A stretch of DNA of 64,000 bases, taken from Alphaproteobacteria bacterium (GTDB taxonomy: Bacteria; Pseudomonadota; Alphaproteobacteria; CAAGCB01; CAG-977). Positions 9,652-18,294 of the stretch are shown here, in pieces (within the stretch, counting starts at the first letter, position 1; each line of letters begins with the position of its first letter). A program made the position numbers and the translations under genes. The notes under the pieces are model-generated. The model made no database searches. It was not told the origin of the DNA and saw nothing but the letters and a program-made list of their open reading frames with translations. The DNA lies in NCBI GenBank assembly GCA_900768465.1, contig CAAGCY010000013.1, forward strand, positions 62,001 through 126,000, in the 5' to 3' direction.

Positions 9652-11460
9652 GTGCTTAAGTATCTGTTTTTGTTGCTGTTGGCGGCATGTTCGGCGCCGA
9701 TTTATTCGGAAACCGCGCCGTCGTGGGTGAATTCTTTGCGGACGGGCAACAGTACGCTGAAAATCACCAGCGGCGACAAAGTGCTGTTCCGCACCAACTT
9801 TAAAAGTGCGAAAATCACGGACAGGGAAGATGCTTGCGACGCCGCTTTGAAAAAGAACGAAGATTTCATCCGTAAAACCTATCCGCGTTCCTCCGTTATT
9901 CCGATGACGGTTGAACTGCGCTATTTCGATCCCGTTGTCAAGGACTGTTCGACAACCGTCAGCGTGCCGCGTTCGTTCAAAGACGGTGACGAAACCGCCA
10001 AAAGGACTATCGGCGTGCAAGGCGGAAACACGGGTGTTTTGAATTTGACGACGGCGCCGACGGATTCCGCCGATGTGTTGATTGACGAAGTGCCGTTTTC
10101 GCAAAACGCTTCCGACATCAAAATCGCGCTGAGCGCAGGAACGCACACTTTGCGCGTCGATCATCCGAACTATGAAGCGTTTGAGCAAAAAATCAAAATC
10201 TTGCCGCAAAGCGAACTGCCCGTTTCGGTCAAGCTTGTTCCGTCGAAAGTCAAAGTCACGGTCAATGTTCTGAACGATGTTCAGCCCGACGTTTATTTAA
10301 ATGATGTCAAGCAAGGCAAAACGCCTGTTTCTTTTACGGTGGAAATCAATCAGGACAATGTCGTCGCTTTGCGTCATCCCGAATTTTTGGAATACACGAT
10401 TGCGCTGAACGCCGCCGATATGCGCCGCGGCGACGATGTGAACCTGTCAGCCGTTTTGATGACGGAAAAGCCCGCTTACGTTGCTTTTACGACGGATCCT
10501 GCGGGGGCGGAATTGTTTGTCGACGGCAAAAACATCGGCAAAACGCCGATTAAAAAGCACATTGTTTCACGTGGAACACACCGATTTGAAACTTATAAAA
10601 ACGGCTGGCTTTCTGCTCAGGGCGAGTTTGCCGCCGCCGGCGGAAAAACAACGGCGAAGCACGTTCGCTTGACCAAAGACGGGGATTCCCGTTTTGTGGT
10701 GTTGGAAACCAAAGGCGAAGCGAAAACCGCCGTCGCCGTTCAGCGGCAAACGGTTGAGATTGTTGCGCGCGACAAATATCATACTTATTCTTTCGACGCG
10801 CCGTCCGCGACTTTGCCCGTCGTTCCGCAGGCGGCGACGCGCGAGGATATTTTGAAAGCTTTGACGCGCTGGGATTATCCTTTGAACTTTTTGCGGGGAA
10901 AAGTATCCTACAATCCGAACGGGGATTTTTTCGTTCATCTGTTTTTTGACAAAGAAGCATATGAAACGGCGTTCTTTGATAAAATCCGCACCGTTTTGAA
11001 GCAGATTCCCCCGAAGTCCGGTGTTTGCAAAGTCGAACACAAGCGCGAATGGACGGGACAGTACGATTCCGACAAATACAAGATTTACAAAGAATACGAT
11101 ATCGACAACTGCAATCACGGTGTTGCCGTTGCCAAAGCGCCCGACGGCAAGAAGCTGAAAAAATACAAGATTTCGTATTTGAAAAGTTTGAAAATCACCT
11201 CAAAAGCCGCCAATCGCATGGCTGTTTTGACGGTCGCTTATACGAACGGCGCGGTCAAAAAGGTCAAGTTTCCGATTGCTTTCGGAAAAGTCCGAACGGA
11301 CAAGGGATTGCGCTTTATACCGTCAATCAAGGTCGGTGTTTGTCCGAATTGCGCGGTTGAAACGCTGATACAAAAGAACGATTCGTTGCTGGTCAAAACG
11401 GTTCTTGATGCCAAAAACGTTCAATCCGTGACACTTTCAATCGAAAGGGAACCGCGATGA
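9652..11460 (+). CDS. PEGA-domain lipoprotein
   Basis: 602 residues starting at a GTG. The N-terminus is a lipoprotein signal with lipobox LLAAC (Cys13). Two or three PEGA-type modules occur between about residues 120 and 350, with the family's pattern of a G-x-TP turn after a VYLND or LFVDG strand (..NIGKTPIKKH, ..KQGKTPVSF). The last 200 residues are a separate beta-rich region with a C-x2-C pair near the end. PEGA domains are found on surface or periplasmic proteins; no enzymatic role is visible. The gene overlaps the next lipoprotein gene by 4 bases and contains a parS-like site. Confidence 0.8.
   Translation: MLKYLFLLLLAACSAPIYSETAPSWVNSLRTGNSTLKITSGDKVLFRTNFKSAKITDREDACDAALKKNEDFIRKTYPRSSVIPMTVELRYFDPVVKDCSTTVSVPRSFKDGDETAKRTIGVQGGNTGVLNLTTAPTDSADVLIDEVPFSQNASDIKIALSAGTHTLRVDHPNYEAFEQKIKILPQSELPVSVKLVPSKVKVTVNVLNDVQPDVYLNDVKQGKTPVSFTVEINQDNVVALRHPEFLEYTIALNAADMRRGDDVNLSAVLMTEKPAYVAFTTDPAGAELFVDGKNIGKTPIKKHIVSRGTHRFETYKNGWLSAQGEFAAAGGKTTAKHVRLTKDGDSRFVVLETKGEAKTAVAVQRQTVEIVARDKYHTYSFDAPSATLPVVPQAATREDILKALTRWDYPLNFLRGKVSYNPNGDFFVHLFFDKEAYETAFFDKIRTVLKQIPPKSGVCKVEHKREWTGQYDSDKYKIYKEYDIDNCNHGVAVAKAPDGKKLKKYKISYLKSLKITSKAANRMAVLTVAYTNGAVKKVKFPIAFGKVRTDKGLRFIPSIKVGVCPNCAVETLIQKNDSLLVKTVLDAKNVQSVTLSIEREPR
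10563..10578. promoter_or_regulatory. parS: Probable parS centromere site (ParB-binding)
   Basis: The 16-mer TGTTTCACGTGGAACA matches the universal chromosomal parS palindrome TGTTTCACGTGAAACA at 15 of 16 positions. Its reverse complement, TGTTCCACGTGAAACA, is a form known from characterised bacterial parS sites. It lies inside the PEGA lipoprotein gene, which is normal for parS. parA and parB are not in the window, but mnmE-mnmG, their usual neighbours, are 7-10 kb away, so an origin-proximal position is likely. Confidence 0.75.
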
Positions 11461-12116
11461 AAAAGCTGTTTGCCTTACTGTCTTTGTTTTTGTTAAGCGC
11501 CTGCGCCACGCCCGCGCGGCATACGTTGTTTATCGATTCCAGCGTTTCCGCCGATGTGTACACGGGTGATGTCAAAATCGGCACAACGCCGTTTTGGGGC
11601 GAAATGTCGGGCAACGACGTGATGCATTTGACGCTGCGCAAAGCGGGCTATAAAACCGCCGAAATCAAAGTGGGATACGGCGTGAAAGACGGATATTCCC
11701 GCGGCGGCGTTTTTGCGTCGACAAATACGCTTTCATCCGATTGCAACACGAACACGTCATCTTTCGGCAACGAAGAACCGCAAGGCGTCTGTCAAATAAC
11801 GGCGATGTATTCCATCGGGTCACTCTTTTACGGGTTGGGGCTGTCGATTTCGGCGACGGATACGTTTTTCCCCAATCCCGTTTTGTTTGAATTCAACGAC
11901 AACGAGTTTTATGTCGAAATGGTTCCCGAAAACAAAGACAAATTCACGCAAAAAGATTTGGAAAACTTGCGGTTCAAAGCTTTCGTGCTGAAAAACTTTC
12001 CGCAGCTGCAGGCGCAAAAACAAGAATACCTTGCGGCTTTGCGGCGGCTGGCTCCGACGGAATCGGGTGTTGACGGTTATGTTTCCGCTGCGGAATACTT
12101 GCGCGCCGTCCGATGA
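11457..12116 (+). CDS. Small PEGA-type lipoprotein
   Basis: 219 residues with a lipoprotein signal peptide (lipobox LLSAC, Cys16). A single PEGA-like module follows at about 22-65: a SADVYTGDVKIGTTP turn and a RKAGYKTAEI strand. A hydrophobic stretch sits near 120-135. The C-terminal third is helical and charged. The start overlaps the previous stop by 4 bases and the stop overlaps the next gene by 4, so three lipoproteins are translated as a coupled set and probably act together in the envelope. Precise function is unknown. Confidence 0.75.
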   Translation: MKKLFALLSLFLLSACATPARHTLFIDSSVSADVYTGDVKIGTTPFWGEMSGNDVMHLTLRKAGYKTAEIKVGYGVKDGYSRGGVFASTNTLSSDCNTNTSSFGNEEPQGVCQITAMYSIGSLFYGLGLSISATDTFFPNPVLFEFNDNEFYVEMVPENKDKFTQKDLENLRFKAFVLKNFPQLQAQKQEYLAALRRLAPTESGVDGYVSAAEYLRAVR

Positions 12117-12994
12117 AAAAACTGCTTGTTTTATTGTTGCTTTTGACGGGATGCCGTTTGCCGTCCGAAAGCGGCGCGATTTTAAAAGCGGACGCGTATT
12201 CGGGCGAAATTCCGACCGATAAAACGGCGATACTGCGTTTGCAAAACAGGATTATTCGCGAAAACAGTCTGGAATACAGGCAGTTCTATCCCAAAGTGGC
12301 GGAACTGTTAAAACAAAAGGGATATCGGATTGTTGATAAAACCGCGCCTCATGCCGTTGTGATAAAGCTTTATTTCGGTGTGCAAAAAACAAATTATCTG
12401 CGGGGACGATACAGTATCGGAACAACCGAAGAACTGCCTTTTTCGGACGATGCTTTGATGCGGATGCTGTCCGTTTACAAAAAGATAAACCTTTATTCGA
12501 AATTTTTGCGCGTTATAGCCGTCGATGCCAAAAATCCGAAACGCGAGTTATGGAAAATCAAAATCGTCAAAGAGGATGAAGCCGAAGATTTCCGTTCGGC
12601 GCAATACGAGTTGCTGTATTTGCTGTCCCGTTATATGGAACGGGATTCGACGATTCAGCTGCGGGGAAATTTGTTGAAAAACGAGGTTTATCAGCGGTTT
12701 GTTCAAAACATATCGCCCGCTCAAACCGATTTGACCGCGTATCTGCCCATGGAATTGAAAAGCGACTATGCAAAATATTTGCAGGAAATCATCCGCGCCA
12801 ATCCGCAGACTTTTGCGGCGTGCGGAATTAAGTCGCCTGTTTGGGCGCGGTTTGAAGTATCGCCGTTCGGGACGCTGAATGCATTTGAAACAAACGCGGC
12901 GGAACGCGATTGTTTGGCGAATGCTTTGGAAAGCCTGCTGCCTGCTCCCGTCGGTGTGCCGGAACACGAAACGTATACGGTTACTGTGCCATAA
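12113..12994 (+). CDS. Lipoprotein, possibly DUF4136-like
   Basis: 293 residues with lipobox LLTGC (Cys14). The central part (a LKQKGYRIVDK-type segment followed by a strand-rich ..AVVIKLYFGV.. region) is reminiscent of DUF4136-type periplasmic lipoproteins, a weak resemblance judged by eye. It is the third gene of the coupled lipoprotein set and its end overlaps the convergent yraN-type gene by 14 bases. No catalytic motif is visible. Confidence 0.7.
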   Translation: MKKLLVLLLLLTGCRLPSESGAILKADAYSGEIPTDKTAILRLQNRIIRENSLEYRQFYPKVAELLKQKGYRIVDKTAPHAVVIKLYFGVQKTNYLRGRYSIGTTEELPFSDDALMRMLSVYKKINLYSKFLRVIAVDAKNPKRELWKIKIVKEDEAEDFRSAQYELLYLLSRYMERDSTIQLRGNLLKNEVYQRFVQNISPAQTDLTAYLPMELKSDYAKYLQEIIRANPQTFAACGIKSPVWARFEVSPFGTLNAFETNAAERDCLANALESLLPAPVGVPEHETYTVTVP

Positions 12995-13358
12995 ACGCGT
13001 TCGGAATATGCTTAGGCAGGCTGTTCGGCGTCATCAGGACGACATCGAAACGAATGTCGCAGTCAGCCGATTCGGGATGAAGCATCAAGTAATATTCCGC
13101 CCCTTTGATGCGGCGTTCCTGCACCAAAGGCGACACCGATTCCGCCGCCGCCGTTTCGGTTTGACGCAGTTTGACTTCGACAAAAACCAAAACGTTGCCT
13201 TTTTTGACAATCAAATCGATTTCGCCCGCGCCCGTTCCCCGCGGCGGCTTGAAATTCCGTTCGACGACGCGATAGCCTTTCAGCCGCAAAAACAACGCCG
13301 CTTTTGTTTCCGCGAAATGTCCCTGTTTGTGGGCTTTTCTGCCTTTTTCACTGTTCAT
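12981..13358 (-). CDS. YraN/UPF0102-family endonuclease-like protein
   Basis: 125 residues, typical for the family. It has the restriction-endonuclease-like core: GAGEIDLIV, then LVFVEVK, the D...E-x-K arrangement of this fold. The cellular substrate of the family is not settled. It lies just downstream of rsmI, the stop of which it overlaps by 4 bases, the standard yraL-yraN linkage in proteobacteria. Confidence 0.9.
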   Translation of the reverse strand: MNSEKGRKAHKQGHFAETKAALFLRLKGYRVVERNFKPPRGTGAGEIDLIVKKGNVLVFVEVKLRQTETAAAESVSPLVQERRIKGAEYYLMLHPESADCDIRFDVVLMTPNSLPKHIPNAFMAQ

Positions 13359-14191
13359 TTCAGATCCAAAGCCCGCTGATACAGTTCTTTTTTGGAAACG
13401 CCCGTCAGTTCGGCGACAAAAGCGGCGGCGTCTTTGACCCGCATGGTTTCCAACGCTTTTTTCAGCATGTCGTCGATGTCGGCGGCTTCGGCTTTTTGTT
13501 CCAAAGGCGGGGCGACGACAATCACGATTTCGCCTTTGGGCTGACCGTTTTGTTCGTAATAAGCCGACAGCTCCGAAAACGTTCCGCGCACGGTTTGTTC
13601 AAACTTCTTTGTCAGTTCGCGCGCGACGGCGGCGGGTCTGTCACCCAAAACTTTTTTCATGGATTCAAGCGTTTCAATCAAGCGGTTCGGAGATTCGTAA
13701 AAAATCAAAGTCGCGGGAATGTTCGCCAATTCGCCCAGCTCTTTTTCTTTTGCGGCGGTTTTGGCGGGCAGGAAACCCTCGAACAGCCAGCGGTGAGAGG
13801 GCAGTCCCGACAGCTGCAGAGCCGTCAAAACCGCGCTTGCCCCCGGAATGGCGGTAAAGTATATGCCGTTTTCGATACAATCCTGTACCAGCCGATACCC
13901 CGGATCGCTGACAATCGGTGTTCCCGCGTCGGATACTTGCGCTATCATTTCACCGTTTTTCAGCCGTTCCATCAGCTGCGGGCGGACTTTTTCCGCATTG
14001 TGTTCGTGATACGGAGTCAATTTCGCCGATATGCCCAAGTAAGACAACAATTTTGATGTAACGCGCGTGTCTTCACACGCGATAAGGTCGGCTGTTTTTA
14101 AAACTTCGACGGCGCGGGCGGAAATATCGCCCAAATTGCCGATGGGGGTTGCAACCAAGTACAATCCTTTGATAAAAGTTTGTTCAGACAT
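13355..14191 (-). CDS. rsmI: 16S rRNA (cytidine1402-2'-O)-methyltransferase RsmI
   Basis: 278 residues starting at MSEQTF, chosen because GGAG lies 8 bases upstream of that ATG; an in-frame start 33 bases earlier is less likely. It has the tetrapyrrole-methylase fold signatures YLVATPIGNLGDIS, ACEDTR, VSDAGTPIVSDPG and PGASA. The enzyme methylates the ribose of C1402 in the ribosomal P site. It is divergent from the LpoA-like lipoprotein gene, as in many proteobacteria. Confidence 0.95.
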   Translation of the reverse strand: MSEQTFIKGLYLVATPIGNLGDISARAVEVLKTADLIACEDTRVTSKLLSYLGISAKLTPYHEHNAEKVRPQLMERLKNGEMIAQVSDAGTPIVSDPGYRLVQDCIENGIYFTAIPGASAVLTALQLSGLPSHRWLFEGFLPAKTAAKEKELGELANIPATLIFYESPNRLIETLESMKKVLGDRPAAVARELTKKFEQTVRGTFSELSAYYEQNGQPKGEIVIVVAPPLEQKAEAADIDDMLKKALETMRVKDAAAFVAELTGVSKKELYQRALDLK

Positions 14192-14256
14192 TTGCACTCC
14201 TTTGCAAAAACGGTTAAGATGCATCTAAACACATTCTTGAAGCGGGAGCAATTTCT

Positions 14257-15816
14257 TTGCGTACTTTTATTCGACAGACGGTAACGGTTTTTCTCATCGG
14301 TGTTTTGACGTCGTGCGGCGGGATTCGTCTGCGCGGCGTGGATAAAAGCGTTTTTAACGCCGCGGATGCCGATTTGGCGGAAAAGGGCGAACACGCGGTT
14401 CAGCAAACTCCGGAAACCGCGCAAAAACCGCCCGAACTGGTGCGCGTCGGCGTACTGCTGCCGCTCAGCGGGGACGCGGCCAAATTGGGAACGGCGTTGC
14501 GGAATGCCGCTTTGATGGCATTGTTCGACGTGAACAATCCGCGCTTGATTTTGCAGTTCTACGATACGCAAGGCACTCCCGCCAAAGCCCGCGAAGCGTC
14601 CGAACTGGCAATCAGTCAAGGGGCGGATCTGATTATCGGTCCCGTGTTTTCGTCCTCTGTCAAAGCCGTGCGTCCGTCAACGCATGACGCGCGCGTCGGC
14701 GTGATTACGTTTTCGTCGCATCCGTCGAATTTGGGCGACGGCGTCTACACCATCAGCTCTTTGACGTCGCAGCAGGCGGAACACATTACGCGCTATGCCT
14801 GCGACAAAGGCTATAAACGCTTTGCCATTCTCAGCCAGGACAACGCGACGGGCGACATTATTTCTTTGGCAATCAAAACAGCGGCTGACGCGTGCGGCGC
14901 GAAAATCACCAAAGCCGCTTTCTACGACCCGAAACTGGACAATCTGCAGGTTGCCGTCTCCTCCATTATGCCGCGCATGATGGAGGATTTGGAAAAAGAG
15001 CGCGACGATGAAGTCGAACGTCTGGAAAAAAGCCGCGAAGCCGTTGCCGCCGGTCAGCCCGTCAAGATGAAAGACAAGGAAACCGACGAATGGAAAGACG
15101 TTCAAATGACGTCCGAAGAACTGGAAACCGCCATTGAAACGCTGAAAACGACCGAGCTTGTCCGCGATCCGTTTGAATTCGACGCGATTTTCGTTACCGA
15201 CGAAGGCAGTCGCCTGCGTTCGCTGGGGGCTTTGTTCTCTTATTACGACTTGCCGTCGGAAATCCGTGTTTTGGGAACGTCGCAATGGGCGGAAGCCCGT
15301 CCCGCGCGTGAAGCGTCCCTTGTCGGCGGGTGGTTTACAAACTTGCCGTCGGCGGGATTCGCGGCTTTTGCGCGCCGCTATCAGGACGCGTACGGCGAAA
15401 AACCGCCCCGTATCGCTTCCCAAGCGTACGACGCGGTCGCTTTGGCGGCTGTGCTGGCGGAAACGGGCGGCTTTTCGTATGCCGACTTGACAACGCCGTC
15501 GGGCTTTAACGGCATTGACGGGCTGTTCCGTTTGTTGCCGAACGGATTGTCCGAACGCGGATTGCAAGTGCTGGGCGTTGAAAAGAAAGGCTTTGTAACC
15601 CTTTCGCCCGCGATTGAAGCGTTTGAAACGGAACCCGTTTACGCCCCCGAAGTGTTCATCAAGGATTTCCGCAATTCGCCCGATTTGGTTTATATTCCGC
15701 CCGAAGAACCCGAAACGGCGGAGGACGCAAGCGCGGTGACAGAGGAAAAAATCGAAACGCCCGCCGAACCCGTGTTCGGCTATCTGGGGCAAAAGCCCGC
15801 TTCAGACGTTTATTAA
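14257..15816 (+). CDS. LpoA-like penicillin-binding-protein activator lipoprotein
   Basis: 519 residues. The start is a TTG with GGGAG about 8 bases upstream; no ATG fits. A signal peptide ends in lipobox LTSC (Cys20). The body is a periplasmic-binding-protein type I fold beginning VRVGVLLPLSGDAAKLG, as in the LppC/LpoA family. LpoA activates PBP1A from the outer membrane in Enterobacteria; the alphaproteobacterial homologue's partner is not proven. A charged coiled segment (about 245-290) is inserted in the fold. It is divergent from rsmI, and its 3' end overlaps the convergent hemW gene by 15 bases. Confidence 0.82.
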   Translation: MRTFIRQTVTVFLIGVLTSCGGIRLRGVDKSVFNAADADLAEKGEHAVQQTPETAQKPPELVRVGVLLPLSGDAAKLGTALRNAALMALFDVNNPRLILQFYDTQGTPAKAREASELAISQGADLIIGPVFSSSVKAVRPSTHDARVGVITFSSHPSNLGDGVYTISSLTSQQAEHITRYACDKGYKRFAILSQDNATGDIISLAIKTAADACGAKITKAAFYDPKLDNLQVAVSSIMPRMMEDLEKERDDEVERLEKSREAVAAGQPVKMKDKETDEWKDVQMTSEELETAIETLKTTELVRDPFEFDAIFVTDEGSRLRSLGALFSYYDLPSEIRVLGTSQWAEARPAREASLVGGWFTNLPSAGFAAFARRYQDAYGEKPPRIASQAYDAVALAAVLAETGGFSYADLTTPSGFNGIDGLFRLLPNGLSERGLQVLGVEKKGFVTLSPAIEAFETEPVYAPEVFIKDFRNSPDLVYIPPEEPETAEDASAVTEEKIETPAEPVFGYLGQKPASDVY

Positions 15817-16920
15817 CGAACGGCACAAAGCGTTTAAAATCAGGATTCCTTTTGCGGTGGCGCGCAAGCCGCGTTTGTCGCAAACCATAAAGCCGTCCAT
15901 TTGGTAATCCTGCAAAACGTCCGTATCAAGGAACGTTTCAAAATCTTGTCCGACGACTGTTTTGAAATCGTTTCGGCTCAGCCCTTTTTCGGTGCGTAAA
16001 GCCATCAAAATCAGCTCTTCCGCCTTTTCCTTCGGTGTCAAAACGATTTCTTCGCCGCCTTTGTGTTCCAGCCATTCGGCGGGGATTCGGCTTTCCGCCG
16101 TGGCAATGAATTGCCCGTTTTGCGTAAAGCGTCCGTGCGCGGCGGGACCGATGCCGATCCATTCACCGCCCTGCCAATACAGCAGATTGTGGCGGCACTC
16201 GTGACCTTTTGCGGCGTGGTTGGACACTTCGTAGCGGGGCAGACCCGCCTGATACGTCATGCGGTCGGTCAAAGTGAACAAATCGGCGCACAACGCGTCT
16301 TCGGGCATTTCCAAGCCTTTTTTGTAGAAATACGTCCCTTCTTCCAAAGTCAGCTGATACAGGGACAAGTGCTTTAAATTCAGCGACAAAGCTTGGTCAA
16401 GTTCGCTTTGCCATTGAGCATAGGTTTGCGTCGGGCGGGCGTAAATCAAATCCGCCGAAACGTCGTCGAAAATTTGTTTCGCATCCGAAACAGCCCTTAA
16501 AGCTTGTTCGACAGAGTGAAGCCGCCCGAGGAATTTCAAATCTTTGTCGTTCAACGCTTGCACGCCCAAAGACAGCCGCGTTATCCCCGCCGCGCGGTAC
16601 GCCCGCAGCTTGTCGAAATCAACCGAACAAGGGTTGGCTTCCATGGAAATCTCCGTATCGTCAGCACTTTTCCACAACGCTTTGATTTTGGCAATGACCG
16701 ACCCGATCAATTCGGGCGGCATCAGGGACGGCGTGCCGCCCCCGAAAAACACGCTGGAAACGGTTTTGTCGGGCAATCGGCGCGCGTAAGCGGTCAAAGC
16801 GTCGGCGTACTTTTCGTTCCACAGGGTGAAATCTATCGTCTTTGCGGGATAACTGGCAAAATCGCAATACGGACACTTTGACCGGCAATACGGAAAGTGG
16901 ATGTAGATTCCGAAGCTCAC
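15802..16920 (-). CDS. hemW: Radical SAM heme chaperone HemW
   Basis: 372 residues from the GTG at 16920, which forms a 4-base GTGA overlap with the rdgB stop; a GTG two codons upstream is possible. The radical-SAM cluster motif is C12-x3-C16-x2-C19 (CRSKCPYC), followed by GGGTPSLM. The HemW rather than HemN form is indicated by the short N-terminus without the extra HemN residues. HemW binds heme and is thought to deliver it to respiratory proteins. Confidence 0.92.
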   Translation of the reverse strand: MSFGIYIHFPYCRSKCPYCDFASYPAKTIDFTLWNEKYADALTAYARRLPDKTVSSVFFGGGTPSLMPPELIGSVIAKIKALWKSADDTEISMEANPCSVDFDKLRAYRAAGITRLSLGVQALNDKDLKFLGRLHSVEQALRAVSDAKQIFDDVSADLIYARPTQTYAQWQSELDQALSLNLKHLSLYQLTLEEGTYFYKKGLEMPEDALCADLFTLTDRMTYQAGLPRYEVSNHAAKGHECRHNLLYWQGGEWIGIGPAAHGRFTQNGQFIATAESRIPAEWLEHKGGEEIVLTPKEKAEELILMALRTEKGLSRNDFKTVVGQDFETFLDTDVLQDYQMDGFMVCDKRGLRATAKGILILNALCRSLINV

Positions 16921-17510
16921 AAGCACCCCTTGACGAATTGGCTTAAAGCGTCGGCGCGGTGGCTGATGGTGTTTTTAACTTCGGCGGGCAGTTCGGCGAA
17001 CGTTTTGTCATACCCGTCGGGGATAAACATCGGGTCGTAGCCGAATCCGTCCGAACCGCGCGGAGTTTTGCTCAATGTGCCATTGACGCGACCTTCAAAC
17101 GTTTCCGTGTGTCCGTCGGGCCACGCAATCGCAATCGCGCAGGCAAAGTGGGCGGAACGGTCGTCGGCGTCGCCCAGCTCTTTGTTCAAGCAGTCCATCG
17201 CGTACGCAAAGCCGTTCTTTTTGGGGTTGTTATAGCGCGCCGAATAAATCCCCGGACGGTTGCCGAGCGCGTGAACGCACAAGCCCGAATCATCGGCAAG
17301 GGCGGGCATCTTAGCTTCAAAAGCCGCTGATTCCGCCTTTAGTTTCGCATTCGCAACGAACGTGTCGCCTGTTTCTTCGGGTTCGGACAGATGCAAATCG
17401 TCGGCGGATAAAACCTTGACGCCGAAGGGGGCGAGCATGGCTTGCAATTCGCGGACTTTGCCTTGGTTATGGGTCGCCAGAACGACCTCTTTTTCCGTCA
17501 GTTTGCGCAT
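16917..17510 (-). CDS. rdgB: dITP/XTP pyrophosphatase RdgB
   Basis: 197 residues, typical length. It opens with the Ham1-family pattern LATHNQGKVRELQAML and contains ADDSGLCVHALGNRPGIYSARY and the GSDGFGYDPMF signature. The enzyme removes non-canonical purine nucleotides from the pool. The start is directly after the rph stop, with no intervening base, and the end overlaps hemW; rph-rdgB-hemW is a conserved operon. Confidence 0.97.
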   Translation of the reverse strand: MRKLTEKEVVLATHNQGKVRELQAMLAPFGVKVLSADDLHLSEPEETGDTFVANAKLKAESAAFEAKMPALADDSGLCVHALGNRPGIYSARYNNPKKNGFAYAMDCLNKELGDADDRSAHFACAIAIAWPDGHTETFEGRVNGTLSKTPRGSDGFGYDPMFIPDGYDKTFAELPAEVKNTISHRADALSQFVKGCL

Positions 17511-18227
17511 TTATTCCCCCAAAGCTTCGTGCTGGATGCGGGCGATTTCGGTCGTGCCTTTGACCGCCAGAGCGTACAATTCATGGAATTGGTCAAGCGA
17601 AAAAGGCTTTCTTTCCGCCGTGCCTTGGATTTCGACAATGCCGCCGGTGCCCGTGATGACGAAATTGGAATCTGTTTCGGCATTGGAATCTTCGATATAA
17701 TCCAAATCCAGAACGGGAGTTCCTTCGTAAATGCCGCAGGAAATCGCCGAAACGGTGTCGAACAGCGGCAAAGTGTAAAAACGGCGGCGTTCGCGCAGTT
17801 TTTGCAATGCCAGATGCAAAGCCACAAATCCGCCCGTAATCGACGCCGTGCGCGTTCCGCCGTCGGCTTGGATGACATCGCAGTCGATTTTGATGCAGAT
17901 TTCGCCCATCGCTTTCAAATCAACGACGGAACGCAAAGCCCGTCCGATAAGACGCTGAATTTCCTCGGAACGTCCAGACTGACCTTTTTTGGCTTCGCGG
18001 TCGGTGCGCGTTCCCGTGGCGCGGGGAATCATGCCGTATTCCGCGGTAATCCAGCCGCGTCCCGAATTACGCATCCACATCGGGACTTTGTCTTCGACGG
18101 TTGCCGTGCAAATGACGTGCGTGTCGCCGCATTTAATCAGACAAGACCCTTCCGCGTGTTTGTTGAAGTTCGGTTCAATGACGATTTTTCTGAGCTCGTC
18201 GAATTTTCTTTTGGACGGACGTTCCAT
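17511..18227 (-). CDS. rph: Ribonuclease PH
   Basis: 238 residues starting at MERPSKRKF, placed by the AAGGAG site about 10 bases upstream; a 22-residue upstream extension is in frame but lacks support. The phosphate-binding and catalytic parts are present (RGWITAEYGMIPRATGTR, CDVIQADGGTRTASITGG). It trims tRNA 3' ends phosphorolytically. Divergent from hrcA, the usual arrangement. Confidence 0.96.
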   Translation of the reverse strand: MERPSKRKFDELRKIVIEPNFNKHAEGSCLIKCGDTHVICTATVEDKVPMWMRNSGRGWITAEYGMIPRATGTRTDREAKKGQSGRSEEIQRLIGRALRSVVDLKAMGEICIKIDCDVIQADGGTRTASITGGFVALHLALQKLRERRRFYTLPLFDTVSAISCGIYEGTPVLDLDYIEDSNAETDSNFVITGTGGIVEIQGTAERKPFSLDQFHELYALAVKGTTEIARIQHEALGE

Positions 18228-18257
18228 AATTTTTAATCTCCTTTGAGCGTTGAACGG

Positions 18258-18286
18258 TTGACGTTTGACCCTATGATTACTACATT
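18258..18286 (+). promoter_or_regulatory. Putative promoter of hrcA-grpE giving a nearly leaderless mRNA
   Basis: TTGACG (18258-18263), 17 bases, TACATT (18281-18286). A start about 7 bases after the -10 would fall at 18293-18294, directly before the hrcA ATG at 18295, which has no ribosome-binding site. No CIRCE inverted repeat (TTAGCACTC/GAGTGCTAA) is present here. Confidence 0.45.
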
Positions 18287-18294
18287 TATCCATT

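Noticed and set aside
18228..18294. CIRCE operator upstream of hrcA
   Set aside because: No TTAGCACTC/GAGTGCTAA inverted repeat was found.
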